From: Euwallacea fornicatus
Taxonomy: Eukaryota > Arthropoda > Insecta > Coleoptera > Curculionidae
Direction: 5' to 3'
Length of the DNA stretch: 64,000 nucleotides
NCBI RefSeq assembly: GCF_040115645.1
Contig: NW_027096063.1
Span: forward strand, 1 to 64,000
The notes under the pieces are model-generated. The model had not been told where the DNA came from and made no database searches. It was given only the letters and a program-made list of their open reading frames with translations. Both the position numbers and the translations under genes were made by a program. How positions within the stretch are numbered: the first letter of the stretch is position 1; each line of letters starts with the position of its first letter. Of this stretch, positions 20,510-29,470 are shown piece by piece.

Positions 20510-22618
20510 TTATTTCCTAGACGACTGCCTGTGGTGTGTCCTCCTCCATTGTTCGAGGGTGGCCCTATATATCGGGCACGTGAGACTTCGGGCCTTGTGG
20601 TCCCTGTCCTTATCGCATTGGTAGCACATCGGATCGTTTGTGCAATCCTTAGCCACGTGTCCTTGTTGCGAACAATTTAAGCATTTACCCTCCATTGTTG
20701 TCTTGCTTTTACAATCGTTTGCATAGTGCCCGAATGCCGAACACTTGAAACATCTGATAGGCGCATCCGCCTCTTCCACCCTGCAATTTAACCATCCTAT
20801 CTTGACTTTTCCTCTTCGAACCAGTGTATTTGCGGCGTCAATTTCTAAATGTACAAAGGCACTCCTTTTATTTGCTCTATTCGCTTTCTGTGACAGTCGT
20901 ATTTTTATGTCCTTGTCCATGTCTGGCCCTACCGCTTCCTCTATGGCTTCCCTGATGTCTAATTCTTCCGTACATTCATCTATGTCCTTGATAAAAATTG
21001 TTTTCCTTCTAGTTACTACCTCGCCTTTACCGTCCTGTCCCAGATTCACCTGCAATTCCTCTTTGAATGCGCTCCTGTTCCCTTCGTTTCCTACGTAGTT
21101 TATTTCAAGGTGGCCTTCTTTTGTCTTCTTGATACCTTTTACTTTTATTCCCAACTTATCTGTGTCGATGTTCTTTTTTAACATCTTAACAATCTCAGCA
21201 TAATTACCCTGTTCCCTGTTTAATTTAATTTTGATTGTTTCCTTGTTTTTCTTAGTTACTAGGGCCCAGCTACTGGCCTCAGCTTCCCCTCGCCCTGCTT
21301 CCACATTCTCTCCTTCTTCCGTGGCTCTTTCCGTCCTCGCTTTCCTCGTAGGAATTCCAAAAACACATATGTCGGTGCTCCTATCCACATCCCTATGCAT
21401 GTATTCTAGGAGTCTTCTGACCCCAACAGTCGTGCTTGCTCTCGTGGTTGCGACCGCCAGTTTATTCCTGCCGTATCTTTCGCATGCCCTTCCGACCTTG
21501 GTAAGTATTTCCACTATGTCATTTGTTTTGTCCTCGCCTTTTTTCTCTTCTTCAACACCCGCAATGAACACGTATCTGCTCGTGTCCCTGCTTGTGTCCC
21601 CTTCATCGTCGACGCAAGTAAGAGAGTCTAACTGTTTCAGTGTGTACAGCTTCTTCGGAATCATGCTCTTTCCTTTGATCAGCCTCGCAAGTTGGTTATT
21701 TGAATCGCACAGTTCTTGAAGAAGTTTACTAGTCTCGACTCCAGTATCGGAGATGACAATTATGTCCCTATCCTCTTGCTCTAGGATGCTACCCTTCTCA
21801 ACTGTGGTCCTTGTGTAGCTGTGCAGGGGCCATCCTATGTTCGTTAACTCATGTAATTCCTTTATTCCCGGGTTACTTTCCATTATACTCCTTATCCTTC
21901 TATCCATTTGTTCTTCCTCCTCCGTTATTAATGTTGTTTGTACCCCTGCACTTGATACATTTACTTTTCTTATAGGCTCCGTCGCCGAAGTCTGCGTGCT
22001 TTGATCCCTGCCAGGACGACCAGCATCGCCAGTATCCAAGGACTCGATCACCGAAGCCATCTCCTCGTCGGTAAGTATTTCCACCCTTCTTTTCAGCTTG
22101 TATACTACTTCCTTAATTTCCTTTTTTGTTTTTTCATTCCTTGATACGTGGAGTGCAACTTCGTCGATTAGTTCGTTCATTTCCCCAATCGTTTCCTTCA
22201 GTTTTCTCAAGCACGCATTTCTAACTTCTCTATTTTCCTCGTCCTCATATTGGTAGTCTTTGCTTCTCGGTGGCGTCCTCTGGACCTTTGTGCTTGTTGC
22301 AAATCCCTTCTCCCGGTCTCCGCACGTCGCACTCCTGGTCCCAGTGTTTTGAAGGCTTTCTCCCCTCGTCATCGGCTTGATTGTCCTCCCCGTTCTTCCC
22401 TTCTCTTTTAGATTCGGCACTTCCGTGTTGGTACCTCCTCTCTTCCCAGTAGTACTTACCGGGGTGGCGACCTTGGGGTCCATCGCGCACCCTTCCTTTG
22501 AAGGCAGTCGTTGAATTTCGACAGTCAGCGAGGCCTGCTTCGGCACCTCGCCCGCCGTCCTCTGGGGCTCCGAGCACCCCTGAGGAGGTAACGAAAGATC
22601 CACTTCTTTGCTCTTCAT
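20510..22618 (-). CDS. Element F ORF1, Gag-like protein with CCHC knuckles (703 aa)
   Basis: I place the start at ATG 22618 (MKSKEVDLSLPPQG), the first ATG after the P2' strand of the 5' ribozyme-like RNA. The same frame is open further upstream, with an ATG at 22654 inside the P4 region. The N-terminal about 130 residues are low-complexity and basic. NEKTKKEIKEVVYKLKRR and SILEQEDRDIIVISD match B, I, J and K. TIFIKDIDECTEE...AFVHLEIDAA...KVKIGWLNCRVEEADAP precedes the knuckles CFKCSAFGHYANDC, CLNCSQQGHVAKDC and an irregular CYQCDKDRDHKARSLTC. It probably coats element RNA and brings the RNP to telomeres. Confidence 0.88.
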   Translation of the reverse strand: MKSKEVDLSLPPQGCSEPQRTAGEVPKQASLTVEIQRLPSKEGCAMDPKVATPVSTTGKRGGTNTEVPNLKEKGRTGRTIKPMTRGESLQNTGTRSATCGDREKGFATSTKVQRTPPRSKDYQYEDEENREVRNACLRKLKETIGEMNELIDEVALHVSRNEKTKKEIKEVVYKLKRRVEILTDEEMASVIESLDTGDAGRPGRDQSTQTSATEPIRKVNVSSAGVQTTLITEEEEQMDRRIRSIMESNPGIKELHELTNIGWPLHSYTRTTVEKGSILEQEDRDIIVISDTGVETSKLLQELCDSNNQLARLIKGKSMIPKKLYTLKQLDSLTCVDDEGDTSRDTSRYVFIAGVEEEKKGEDKTNDIVEILTKVGRACERYGRNKLAVATTRASTTVGVRRLLEYMHRDVDRSTDICVFGIPTRKARTERATEEGENVEAGRGEAEASSWALVTKKNKETIKIKLNREQGNYAEIVKMLKKNIDTDKLGIKVKGIKKTKEGHLEINYVGNEGNRSAFKEELQVNLGQDGKGEVVTRRKTIFIKDIDECTEELDIREAIEEAVGPDMDKDIKIRLSQKANRANKRSAFVHLEIDAANTLVRRGKVKIGWLNCRVEEADAPIRCFKCSAFGHYANDCKSKTTMEGKCLNCSQQGHVAKDCTNDPMCYQCDKDRDHKARSLTCPIYRATLEQWRRTHHRQSSRK

Positions 22619-22634
22619 GATTCTTCCTGTTTGT

Positions 22635-22782
22635 GTGCCTCTCTTAGTCCTCATCCTCTCCCTCCACCCGTCCGGCAAGGTAAGACCCGCCAGTAGCTAC
22701 GCTACCGCCGGCATGGCCTTTGGGATCATTGGATGAGTACAAGCCCTCCCACTACGACAAAGTGGAGACACATCGGGAGGGA
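22635..22782 (-). ncRNA. Element F 5'-terminal HDV-like ribozyme candidate
   Basis: Sense from 22782: CCCUCC (P1), GUGUCUC (P2), CACU-UUGUCGU-AGUG (P3), GGAGGG closing P1. P4 is closed by CUCAUCC/GGAUGAG with CGGUAGC/GCUACUG inside. Then CUAAGA (J4/2, + 22642-22647) and GAGGCAC (P2', one G-U pair). Compared with D, P1 (C-G to U-A) and the last P3 pair (C-G to U-A) change in a compensatory way. Confidence 0.7.
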
Positions 22783-22805
22783 ACCTGAACTAACCTGAAC
22801 TAACC
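22783..22805. repeat. Telomeric 10-bp repeat tract, about 23 bp
   Basis: Just over two repeat units (AACCTGAACTAACCTG...). The boundary is accurate to 1-2 bases. Confidence 0.85.
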
Positions 22806-22983
22806 TTTTTTTTTTTTTTCCGAGGAGGGGGAATCTTCTTAAGACACCCGGCCTGGTCCACGACCGGGTAGTGTGGGATTCGACCGACCATTACGTCGCC
22901 CGCCTACCCACTAAACCCACCTCCCCTCTTCTGCCCCGGGACTACCTTTCGGTATTACTTCAGGGCTTCCTCGCTCCCTCGGA
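22806..22983 (-). promoter_or_regulatory. Element G poly(A) and conserved 3' UTR RNA
   Basis: Hairpin CCCGGCC (22847-22853) / GACCGGG (22862-22868) with a shortened 8-nt loop TGGTCCAC and one mismatch, then GTGTGGGATTC and CTACCCACTAAA. The shortest T run of the set (14). Confidence 0.75.
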
Positions 22984-25971
22984 CTAGGTACGGACACGGT
23001 TCCGCACCCCACTCTTCTTCCTTTCGTTCTCTTTTGCAATCTTGGCCCTCAAGATCTTCTCTATCAGGCCCTCAAACGCTACCCACTTGCTCTTACTTTC
23101 CACCAGCTCGTTCCCTATCGTGCTTCGGTTCAGGTCGAGTCCCCCCGCCCTTGCCTCGGCGCGATAGCTCTTCCACTCCGGACACATCCACAGCGTGTGC
23201 TCCGGTGTGTCCTCTCTTTCGTTACAAAACCAACATTCACTACTTCTCTCCACTCGTATCCGCTTCAGGTATTTCCCGAACACGCCGTGTCCGGTGAAAA
23301 CCTGAGCCAACATGTACCCGCTTTTCGTCCATTCGCACTCGTACCAGTCGCGGATCCGGGGTACGAAGGTCTTTATCCAACCCTCGTACTTCTCCCAGTC
23401 CCGCTCCCACTCGTTCATTGCCCATTCCTTCGCTCCACTTTTTCCCCCTTCCCACATCATACTTCTTTCCTTCACTCTGATTTTCACCGGAGGTATCTTG
23501 GCCAATGCCAGCACCGCATCGGTCGGTGCCGTCCTGTAGGCGCTAGCCACCCGGAGCGCGAGCAGACGATTCGCTCTCTCCAATATGGCCGCGTACCTTC
23601 CGTACTCCAGTTCTGTTCGCCAGACCGGAGCCGCGTACAGCATGACCGAGGATGCCGCCATCTCCATCAACCTCCTCCTTTCATAAGCCAATCCACTCGC
23701 TCTAGGCAGAATGCCTTCGAGTTTCCCTATCACCTTAGTAACCTTTTCGGCGGTCCGACGAACGTGCTCGCCGAAACGAGCGTTTCTGCCGAACCACACT
23801 CCCAGGTACTTCACGCATTCCTTCGTCTCGTACGAGACGTCGTCCACTCTCAGACTCATGCTTCTTATTTTTCTTCGCCCGGCCAACAGCACCACTTCGG
23901 TTTTTTCCGTAGCCATGCTCAGTCCCATGCGTTCGAACGTGTCGGCGACCAGTTCCATGGCCCACCTGGTCCTCGCCTCTAGGGTTACCCCGTCCTTCGC
24001 CGAGACCACCAACGCCAAGTCGTCCGCGTAAGCCACCGGAGTGACCCCTCGCGGATACTCGACGGTCAGTATCCCGTCGTAGTAGAGGTTCCACAAGACG
24101 GGGCCCAGGACGGACCCTTGAGGAACGCCACACGACATCTCTCGAACTCCCCCGTCAGGTAACACCAAAAACCGATCTTGCAGGTACGACTGAACTACGT
24201 TCGAGAGGTACCCGCTCACCTTGGCCCTTCTCATCACGTCGACGATAAGATCCCAAGGCGCCGTATTGAAGGCGTTCTTCACATCAATTGTCACCATGAC
24301 GCAGAAGCCCGCGTGCGTGTAGCTTTTCCCCCTAATCCCCTCCACTATCCGCATGACGGCCCGCATGGCGTCCAAGGTGCTCCTGCCCTTGACGAACCCA
24401 TACTGACTCTCACTCACCATTCCCAAAGCATTAGCTTCTGCCAGCAATCTGGTCTTGACCACCTTTTCTGCCACCTTTCCGAGTCCGTCCACCAGGCATA
24501 TGGGCCGGTACGAGGCTTCTGCCCCGGTGTCCCGTTTCGGTTTCTCCACCAGCACCAGTCGAGTCCTCTTCCAGACTTTAGGGTACTCGCCCGAGGTCAA
24601 GATGCGATTTACGCAACCCACCATACCCTGGGGCACTGTCCCAAGATACAGCTTCAAGACCTCGTTCGTTAACCCGTCCAGTCCCGGAGCCTTGCGGCTC
24701 TTGAGACTCCCGACGGCCTGACGGATCTCCTCCACCGTGACCCGCGGAACGTCATTCGGCCCCACTTGCACCTTTTCCCATACTACCCGAGGCTTCACCG
24801 GAAATAGCGTGTCCACCTGCCTGCGCATTTCTGCTACCGGCAGAGGACCATTGCTCAGACGGCCAAGTTTCCCGGTCACTATTTTGTAACCGAGTCCCCA
24901 GACGTCCGTCTCCAGCTCCGCACACACTTGCTTCCACGCGTCCCTCTTGGCATCCCTAATGGATTCCTTGAGGGCCTTGCGCTCTCTCTTATACACCCTT
25001 TCTGCATCCGTTACATTCGCACTGATTCTACCCCTTTTTCTCGTCCATCTTCTTCTCGCTCTTATACACACTCTTCTCCTTTCAGCGATCTCCTCACTCC
25101 ACCAGTACACTGCCCTTTTCACTTTTCCACCCCTCCCTTCACGCTTCCTCAGACATTCGTCACAGGCCCCGCTTATCTCCCGAACTATTTCTTCGGGAGT
25201 TTCCGCGACACCCAGACCTTCTCTCTCATTCACGTACCGGTTCATTTTTTCTAAACCTTTCGCACTCATCATCCATCCACCCTTTTCGACCCTTTCTCTC
25301 CTGTCCTCAGGTATACCCCCCCCTCGCACTACACGATAGGAGATATACCTGTGGCCACTCCCACTTTCCATACCCACTTCAACCTTCCAATCTCGCACCC
25401 GGTCACTCACAGACGCCCCCGTCATGGTAACGTCAATCAGTGACCTGCCGTTTCGGTTCCCGAACGTCCACTCATCCCCGATGTTGTTGGGGACGAGCTC
25501 TGCCGCGTCCAGGAACTCCTCCAGGACCCGCCCGTAAGCATTCACCGTTCCAGAGCCGAACCGCCCACTCTTGGCATTCAGGTCCCCAGCTATGAGAACC
25601 TTCTTGCCGTTACGTCCCCTAACGCACCCCCCTAACCGATCGAGCCACGCCGTAAAGTCGGCGGTGCTCTTGTTCGGCGAGAAGTACGCGGAGACGAGAG
25701 TGATGCCCTCCAGCTCCGCAACGACGAACCCCCGGTTCCGGTGGAGCGACTCCACCACCACACCCGGCGCTAGCCAGATGAATGCGTTGTCGCACCTGTC
25801 CCGAACGAGTTCCCTTCCGGCCACGCACGGTTCTTGCCCGAGCACCACATCGATGCCCCGCTCCCTGATCACCTGGAACATGAGGTCCATCGCAAGACGG
25901 CCCCTGTCCAGGTTGATCTGCAGGCACCGCAGTTCCCTGTTCGACGCCATGATCCCAGTCATGCCCCACAT
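22984..25971 (-). CDS. Element G ORF2, APE endonuclease-reverse transcriptase (995 aa)
   Basis: An intact frame from ATG 25971; an alternative start is MASNRE at about 25950. Endonuclease: QINLDRGRLAMDLM, VLGQEP (Glu), AGDLNAKS, but the usual SDH box reads GSGHRYI near 25345, so the conserved Asp is Gly. Reverse transcriptase: RKAPGLDGLTNEV (PGLDG rather than PGPDG), YRPICLVDGLGK, SQYGFVKGRST, DVKNAFNTAPW, GVPQGSVLGPVLW, YADDLALVV (near 647), KTEVVLLAGRRK, KYLGVWFGR. C-terminal knuckle CWFCNEREDTPEHTLWMC. The RT looks competent; endonuclease activity is doubtful because of the Asp-to-Gly change. Confidence 0.9.
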   Translation of the reverse strand: MWGMTGIMASNRELRCLQINLDRGRLAMDLMFQVIRERGIDVVLGQEPCVAGRELVRDRCDNAFIWLAPGVVVESLHRNRGFVVAELEGITLVSAYFSPNKSTADFTAWLDRLGGCVRGRNGKKVLIAGDLNAKSGRFGSGTVNAYGRVLEEFLDAAELVPNNIGDEWTFGNRNGRSLIDVTMTGASVSDRVRDWKVEVGMESGSGHRYISYRVVRGGGIPEDRRERVEKGGWMMSAKGLEKMNRYVNEREGLGVAETPEEIVREISGACDECLRKREGRGGKVKRAVYWWSEEIAERRRVCIRARRRWTRKRGRISANVTDAERVYKRERKALKESIRDAKRDAWKQVCAELETDVWGLGYKIVTGKLGRLSNGPLPVAEMRRQVDTLFPVKPRVVWEKVQVGPNDVPRVTVEEIRQAVGSLKSRKAPGLDGLTNEVLKLYLGTVPQGMVGCVNRILTSGEYPKVWKRTRLVLVEKPKRDTGAEASYRPICLVDGLGKVAEKVVKTRLLAEANALGMVSESQYGFVKGRSTLDAMRAVMRIVEGIRGKSYTHAGFCVMVTIDVKNAFNTAPWDLIVDVMRRAKVSGYLSNVVQSYLQDRFLVLPDGGVREMSCGVPQGSVLGPVLWNLYYDGILTVEYPRGVTPVAYADDLALVVSAKDGVTLEARTRWAMELVADTFERMGLSMATEKTEVVLLAGRRKIRSMSLRVDDVSYETKECVKYLGVWFGRNARFGEHVRRTAEKVTKVIGKLEGILPRASGLAYERRRLMEMAASSVMLYAAPVWRTELEYGRYAAILERANRLLALRVASAYRTAPTDAVLALAKIPPVKIRVKERSMMWEGGKSGAKEWAMNEWERDWEKYEGWIKTFVPRIRDWYECEWTKSGYMLAQVFTGHGVFGKYLKRIRVERSSECWFCNEREDTPEHTLWMCPEWKSYRAEARAGGLDLNRSTIGNELVESKSKWVAFEGLIEKILRAKIAKENERKKSGVRNRVRT

Positions 25972-26013
25972 TCACTCACACACACTTTCACGCAAACTTA
26001 CCCGCGTCCACAC

Positions 26014-28183
26014 CTAGTCCTTCCTCGATCCCTCCCCGTTGCTCACCAGTGACCTGAGGAATCCGGTGGATGGCGAATCCTCCATCCTCTCCCCCCGGTC
26101 CGGCGTCGACGCCGCCACTGGCTCCTCCCCGGTGTCCGTCACCCCCGCACTTACCGCTCCCGGCTCGCCCCCCGCCTTGGGTTTCCCCTCGACCAAGGAC
26201 GTGCCCCCAGCCTTGGGTTTCCCCTCGGCCAAGGACGTGCCCCTAGCCTTGTGTTTCCCCCCGCATCCCAGTCCCCCGGCACTGTGCCCTCCCTCTTTGC
26301 AGAGGGGGCAGTATCGCGCGGCCTCACAGGTTGCGGCCCTGTGACCACCCCCCCCCGCACCTAGCGCACAACTGCGTCCGGTCCTCCCCCTTACACGCTC
26401 CCGCCCGGTGGCCTTCCTCCCAGCACCGGTAGCAGCGGCCAGTCTCTCGCCTCTCCCGCAGCCGGCACCTGGAGATGCCGACCTGGAGGTCCGAGACCCG
26501 CCGCAAGCTGCCCGCCGCCTCTCCATCGGCCAGGAGGGTGGCGGTTTGGCAGCTTCCGAAGCTCGGCCGGAGACCGAGCAGCCGCAGCCGCCCCCTCTCC
26601 ACCCTCGCCGCGGTTGCCACCGCCTCCACCACCTCCTCACCCGTGGTCACCCCATCCAGGCCATGGACGAGGAAGGCCACAGCACGCCCCGCACCACCTC
26701 TCACTCTTCCCGCCCCCAACTCCTTGGTAAGCAGCTCACGCAGCTGCTCCCCTTTCCCTCCCTTGGGCACCGTCAGGAGGACTTCTCCCTTCTTCGTCTC
26801 CCGGACCGTTCCCACCTTCACCTCTGCTCCTCCCTTCGCCACCGCCTGACGCACCTTCCGCAGGGCGTCCAGGTACGAGGTCCCTTGCTCCCGCGCCACG
26901 AAGAAGACCTCCTCCTCCCTCGGCCCAGTCTTACCTGCGGCTCCCTCCTTCCCGGTCGGCAGGTAGAAGCGAAGCTTTACCCCGCTCCCCTCAGCCGCCA
27001 GCTCCCCCAGCTTCCTCAGTTTCCCGGGGTCGGACTCCGGGACCTGAGGGACGACCACCCTCGTCCTCCCCTCCACCCGGGCGGTTTCCACGAGTTCCTT
27101 CAGCGCTCCTAAGACCGCCTCCGGACCCATGTCCCCACCCAGCTGGCGGTAGAAGACGAAACGCTCCAGCGTCTTCATCTCCCCCCCCATGCGCAGCCTG
27201 CAGGACTGCACAAGGAAGGGTGTTGTCCCCGCCTCGTGGTCGTCCCCCAGGCACCTCAGCTCCGGCATTGTCGCCAGCATCCTCTCCTTGAGGAGGCTGT
27301 CACCTTCCCCCACTATCACGCCAAGGTCACTCCGGTACCCCTCCGACATGGGGTCACCGTGGATCATCTCAGTTTGCGAGAACAAACCCGCCTCCCATCT
27401 CTCCCGGATTGCTGCATGCAGCTCCCCGGAATCAACGAGCCGACGGATTCGCTCCCGCTGCTCCGCTGTCCGCCTCTCCTCCTCCGTCTCTGTCTGGACT
27501 TCACAGGTGGCCGTCTCGACTCCCCCCCTGCGCGCTCTCTCCGACTCCTCCAGTTTCCTCCTCAGTTCCTCCACTTCCCTCCTGAGGCTCTCCATCTCTC
27601 CCTCCTTCTCCTCTACCCTACGCTCACTGCGCATCGCGTTGCGAACCGCGCTCCTCAACGCCGCCATGGAGTTGAGGAGGTCCTCCTTTGGCCGGTACCC
27701 CCGTTTTATGACCCGGTCAAGGTCCTCCACCCTAACCATGGCCACCTCCAGCGGCGATCCACCTGTAAAAGAGAGGGAGAAACTCTCCTCCGCCCTCCTC
27801 CGCTTTCCTCCCTTGGGAGTACTAGCCGGAGGAGGCATCTCATCTGAGAAGACGAAGGAGAGTTCCTCCCTCATCGCCCCCTCACTTGCCCTCCTCACCT
27901 GTTTCCCTGCTCCTCCTTCTCCCGGCATCTCCTTCTCCTCCTCCTCTCCACTCTTCCCACCGGCTTCCTTCGGTGGGGTTCGCTTGAGCTTTGCACTCTT
28001 CGCGAACCCCTCCCTCACCTCCAACAACTCCCATTTGTCAGGAAGGCTTCCCTTCCTGGAGCGGTTCTGGCCCCCCCCAGAATCCGTGGGGCCTACACTA
28101 GCCACCGGGGCTTTCACCCGGTCGGAACTAGTGGCAGGATTTTTACCTGCCTGGGGTACACGTTTTGTGATACCACTTTTCAT
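26014..28183 (-). pseudogene. Element G ORF1, Gag-like zinc-knuckle protein, one frameshift
   Basis: The likely start is ATG 28183 (MKSGITKRVPQAG), matching the start context of A and D; the frame is open to another ATG at 28225. Domains: VPQAG...SDRV...TDSGGG; a coiled-coil-like RRVEEKEGEMESLRREVEEL stretch; EGRTRVVVPQVP and GTSYLDALRKVRQ blocks; knuckles CYRCWEEGHRAGAC and CARCGGG. The frame then breaks in a C run (+, about 26347-26356) and ends at 26324. In the next frame the second knuckle continues (GHRAATC), followed by CPLCKEGGHSAGGLGC, a KPKAGG/TSL(V/A)EG repeat and a stop at 26014, 42 nt before ORF2. A single-base indel or assembly error is likely. Confidence 0.85.
28075..28156 (-). 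other. Structured RNA at start of ORF1 (element G copy)
   Basis: Outer CCCCAG/CTGGGG; hairpin arms GGCAGG (28133-28138) and CCTGCC (28146-28151), against GGCGGG/CCCGCC in D; second stem CACTAG (28096-28101) / CTAGTG (28128-28133), against CGCCGGC/GCCGGCG in A; inner ACCGGG/CCCGGT kept. Several pairs change on both sides. Confidence 0.6.
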
Positions 28184-29113
28184 CCTAAAAGAAAAATTAA
28201 CACACATATAAGGACTCCACATCATCCAGGTAAGTATTGGGTAAGTATAGGATTTAGGATAGGTTTTTCTTAGGATTTTATGGGGAAGTTAAAGGACACT
28301 CCGAAGAGTCGGCTTTTCAAGGATCAGGTAGGTAGGACAAATTGCACTTTGGGATACAAGTACAATTTCAGCTTAGGTATCCGTAGGTTCGCCACACCTA
28401 TGTTCACTGGATGAAGGTGAACCCTAACGGGACCGCTAGGAACTGGACCCCCACCAGCCATGCATCCCGTCGGCGCACATCCCACCTTAGGATTTGGGAG
28501 GTATTTATAGTGGCCTCACCACCCGATCCCGAAGGATCCCCGCTCACCCAACTCACCCCAGTAGAAACAGTATTCCTACCATTCCACCAGTTAGAGCAGA
28601 TGTTTACGGTTTGGTCTTTGGATAGGACAAATAGGGATTCTCCGAAGAGCGTAGGTTTAAAAGGATAATAGGTGAGTAGGAAGAAACTGCACTTTGGTAG
28701 GTAAGTACAATTTGAGCTGAAGTTCCGCAGACTCGCCACGTCTGTCTTCACAGGGTGAATCTTCACGGGGTCGCTCGGAGCTGGACTTCCCTCCAGCCTT
28801 GCATCCCTTCGGCACGCACCACACCTTGGGAATTGGGAGGTAGTTATAGTGGCCTCACCACTCGAACTCCTAGGAGCTCCCCGCTCTTCCAATTTGCCCC
28901 GTCAAGACAACATTTCTGCCATCTTACCAGGACAAACCCGAAGTTTACGGTATACTGAGCTGGTCCACGGCAGAAGTTTTCGTTCCGGACTTGCAATTTT
29001 TACATTGCAGCCATCACTTATCACTCCCACTAACCAAAGCCCCGCAAAGAGCCTTGGCCGTTCCCCTATCCGCCACCCGGGGGACGCGCCTGATAGGTTA
29101 CTCAACCCACAGG
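28184..29113 (-). promoter_or_regulatory. Element G long 5' UTR with tandem duplication
   Basis: About 930 bases without a gene. Two diverged copies of a roughly 340-bp unit lie at about 28290-28630 and 28630-28970; CCGAAGAG, CACTTTG, GGGAGGTA and TATAGTGGCCTCACCAC recur at a 339-341 bp offset. The 5' end forms a hairpin (CCTG/CAGG with GGTT/AACC). Three GGTAAGTA strings lie on +. Tandem 5' units are promoter arrays in some other non-LTR elements; that role is inference here. Confidence 0.65.
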
Positions 29114-29137
29114 AACCTGAACTAACCTGAACTAACC
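29114..29137. repeat. Telomeric 10-bp repeat tract, 24 bp
   Basis: 2.4 repeat units between the G 5' end and the H poly(A). Confidence 0.9.
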
Positions 29138-29470
29138 TTTTTTTTTTTTTTTTATAGAGGTTCAGGGGAATCTGCAACAGACAGACATCGGGGGCTTGGC
29201 ACTCGGCGATCTTGTTTGCCCCCTTTGTGTCGGGTTGGCGTCCCAATCCAGGGAGCACCGACCGACTAAACCCCCTTTCCTCTCTTCACCCTGTGTTCCT
29301 CCTCCCGGAACCGCCGTTAAGCATTACTTCGGGAGGGGGGGGTGGTTTCTTCACCCTCTTCCATTTGTTTCTTCTTTCTTTTCTTTTCCTTTTCTTCTTT
29401 TTTCTTTTTCTTTCTTCTCTTTCTCCTTTCCTTTCTTTTTTTTTTCTCCTTTCCTTTCCTTCTCTTCTCT
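29138..29470 (-). promoter_or_regulatory. Element H poly(A) and divergent 3' UTR
   Basis: The usual 8-bp stem is not clear here: only ATCG/CGAT around GGGGCTTGGCACTCGG remains (29187-29210), and the CTACCCACTAAAA box is reduced to GACTAAACC. The distal CCGGAACCGCCGTTAAGCATTACTTC segment is kept. A long CT-rich run (about 29348-29490) lies between it and the ORF2 stop. Confidence 0.65.

Larger units (their letters stand above)
17272..22782 (-). mobile_element. Element F: full-length intact telomeric non-LTR retrotransposon
   Basis: Poly-T 17272-17296, 3' UTR, intact ORF2 (17497-20508), intact ORF1 (20510-22618) and a 5' UTR with an HDV-like RNA. Both frames are uninterrupted and linked by TAAAATG. 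It is the best candidate in the window for an autonomous, currently competent element. Confidence 0.92.
22806..29113 (-). mobile_element. Element G: telomeric non-LTR retrotransposon, near full length, ORF1 frameshift
   Basis: Poly-T 22806-22819, short 3' UTR, intact ORF2 (22984-25971), ORF1 with one homopolymer frameshift (26014-28183) and an unusually long 5' UTR (28184-29113) holding a tandem duplication. Codon use is GC-rich compared with A/T-rich H next to it, pointing to a separate lineage. M is a second copy of the subfamily. Confidence 0.9.

Noticed and set aside
22619..22678. ORF1 start of F at 22678
   Set aside because: The codon there is TTG, and the segment lies in the predicted ribozyme; ATG 22618 is preferred.
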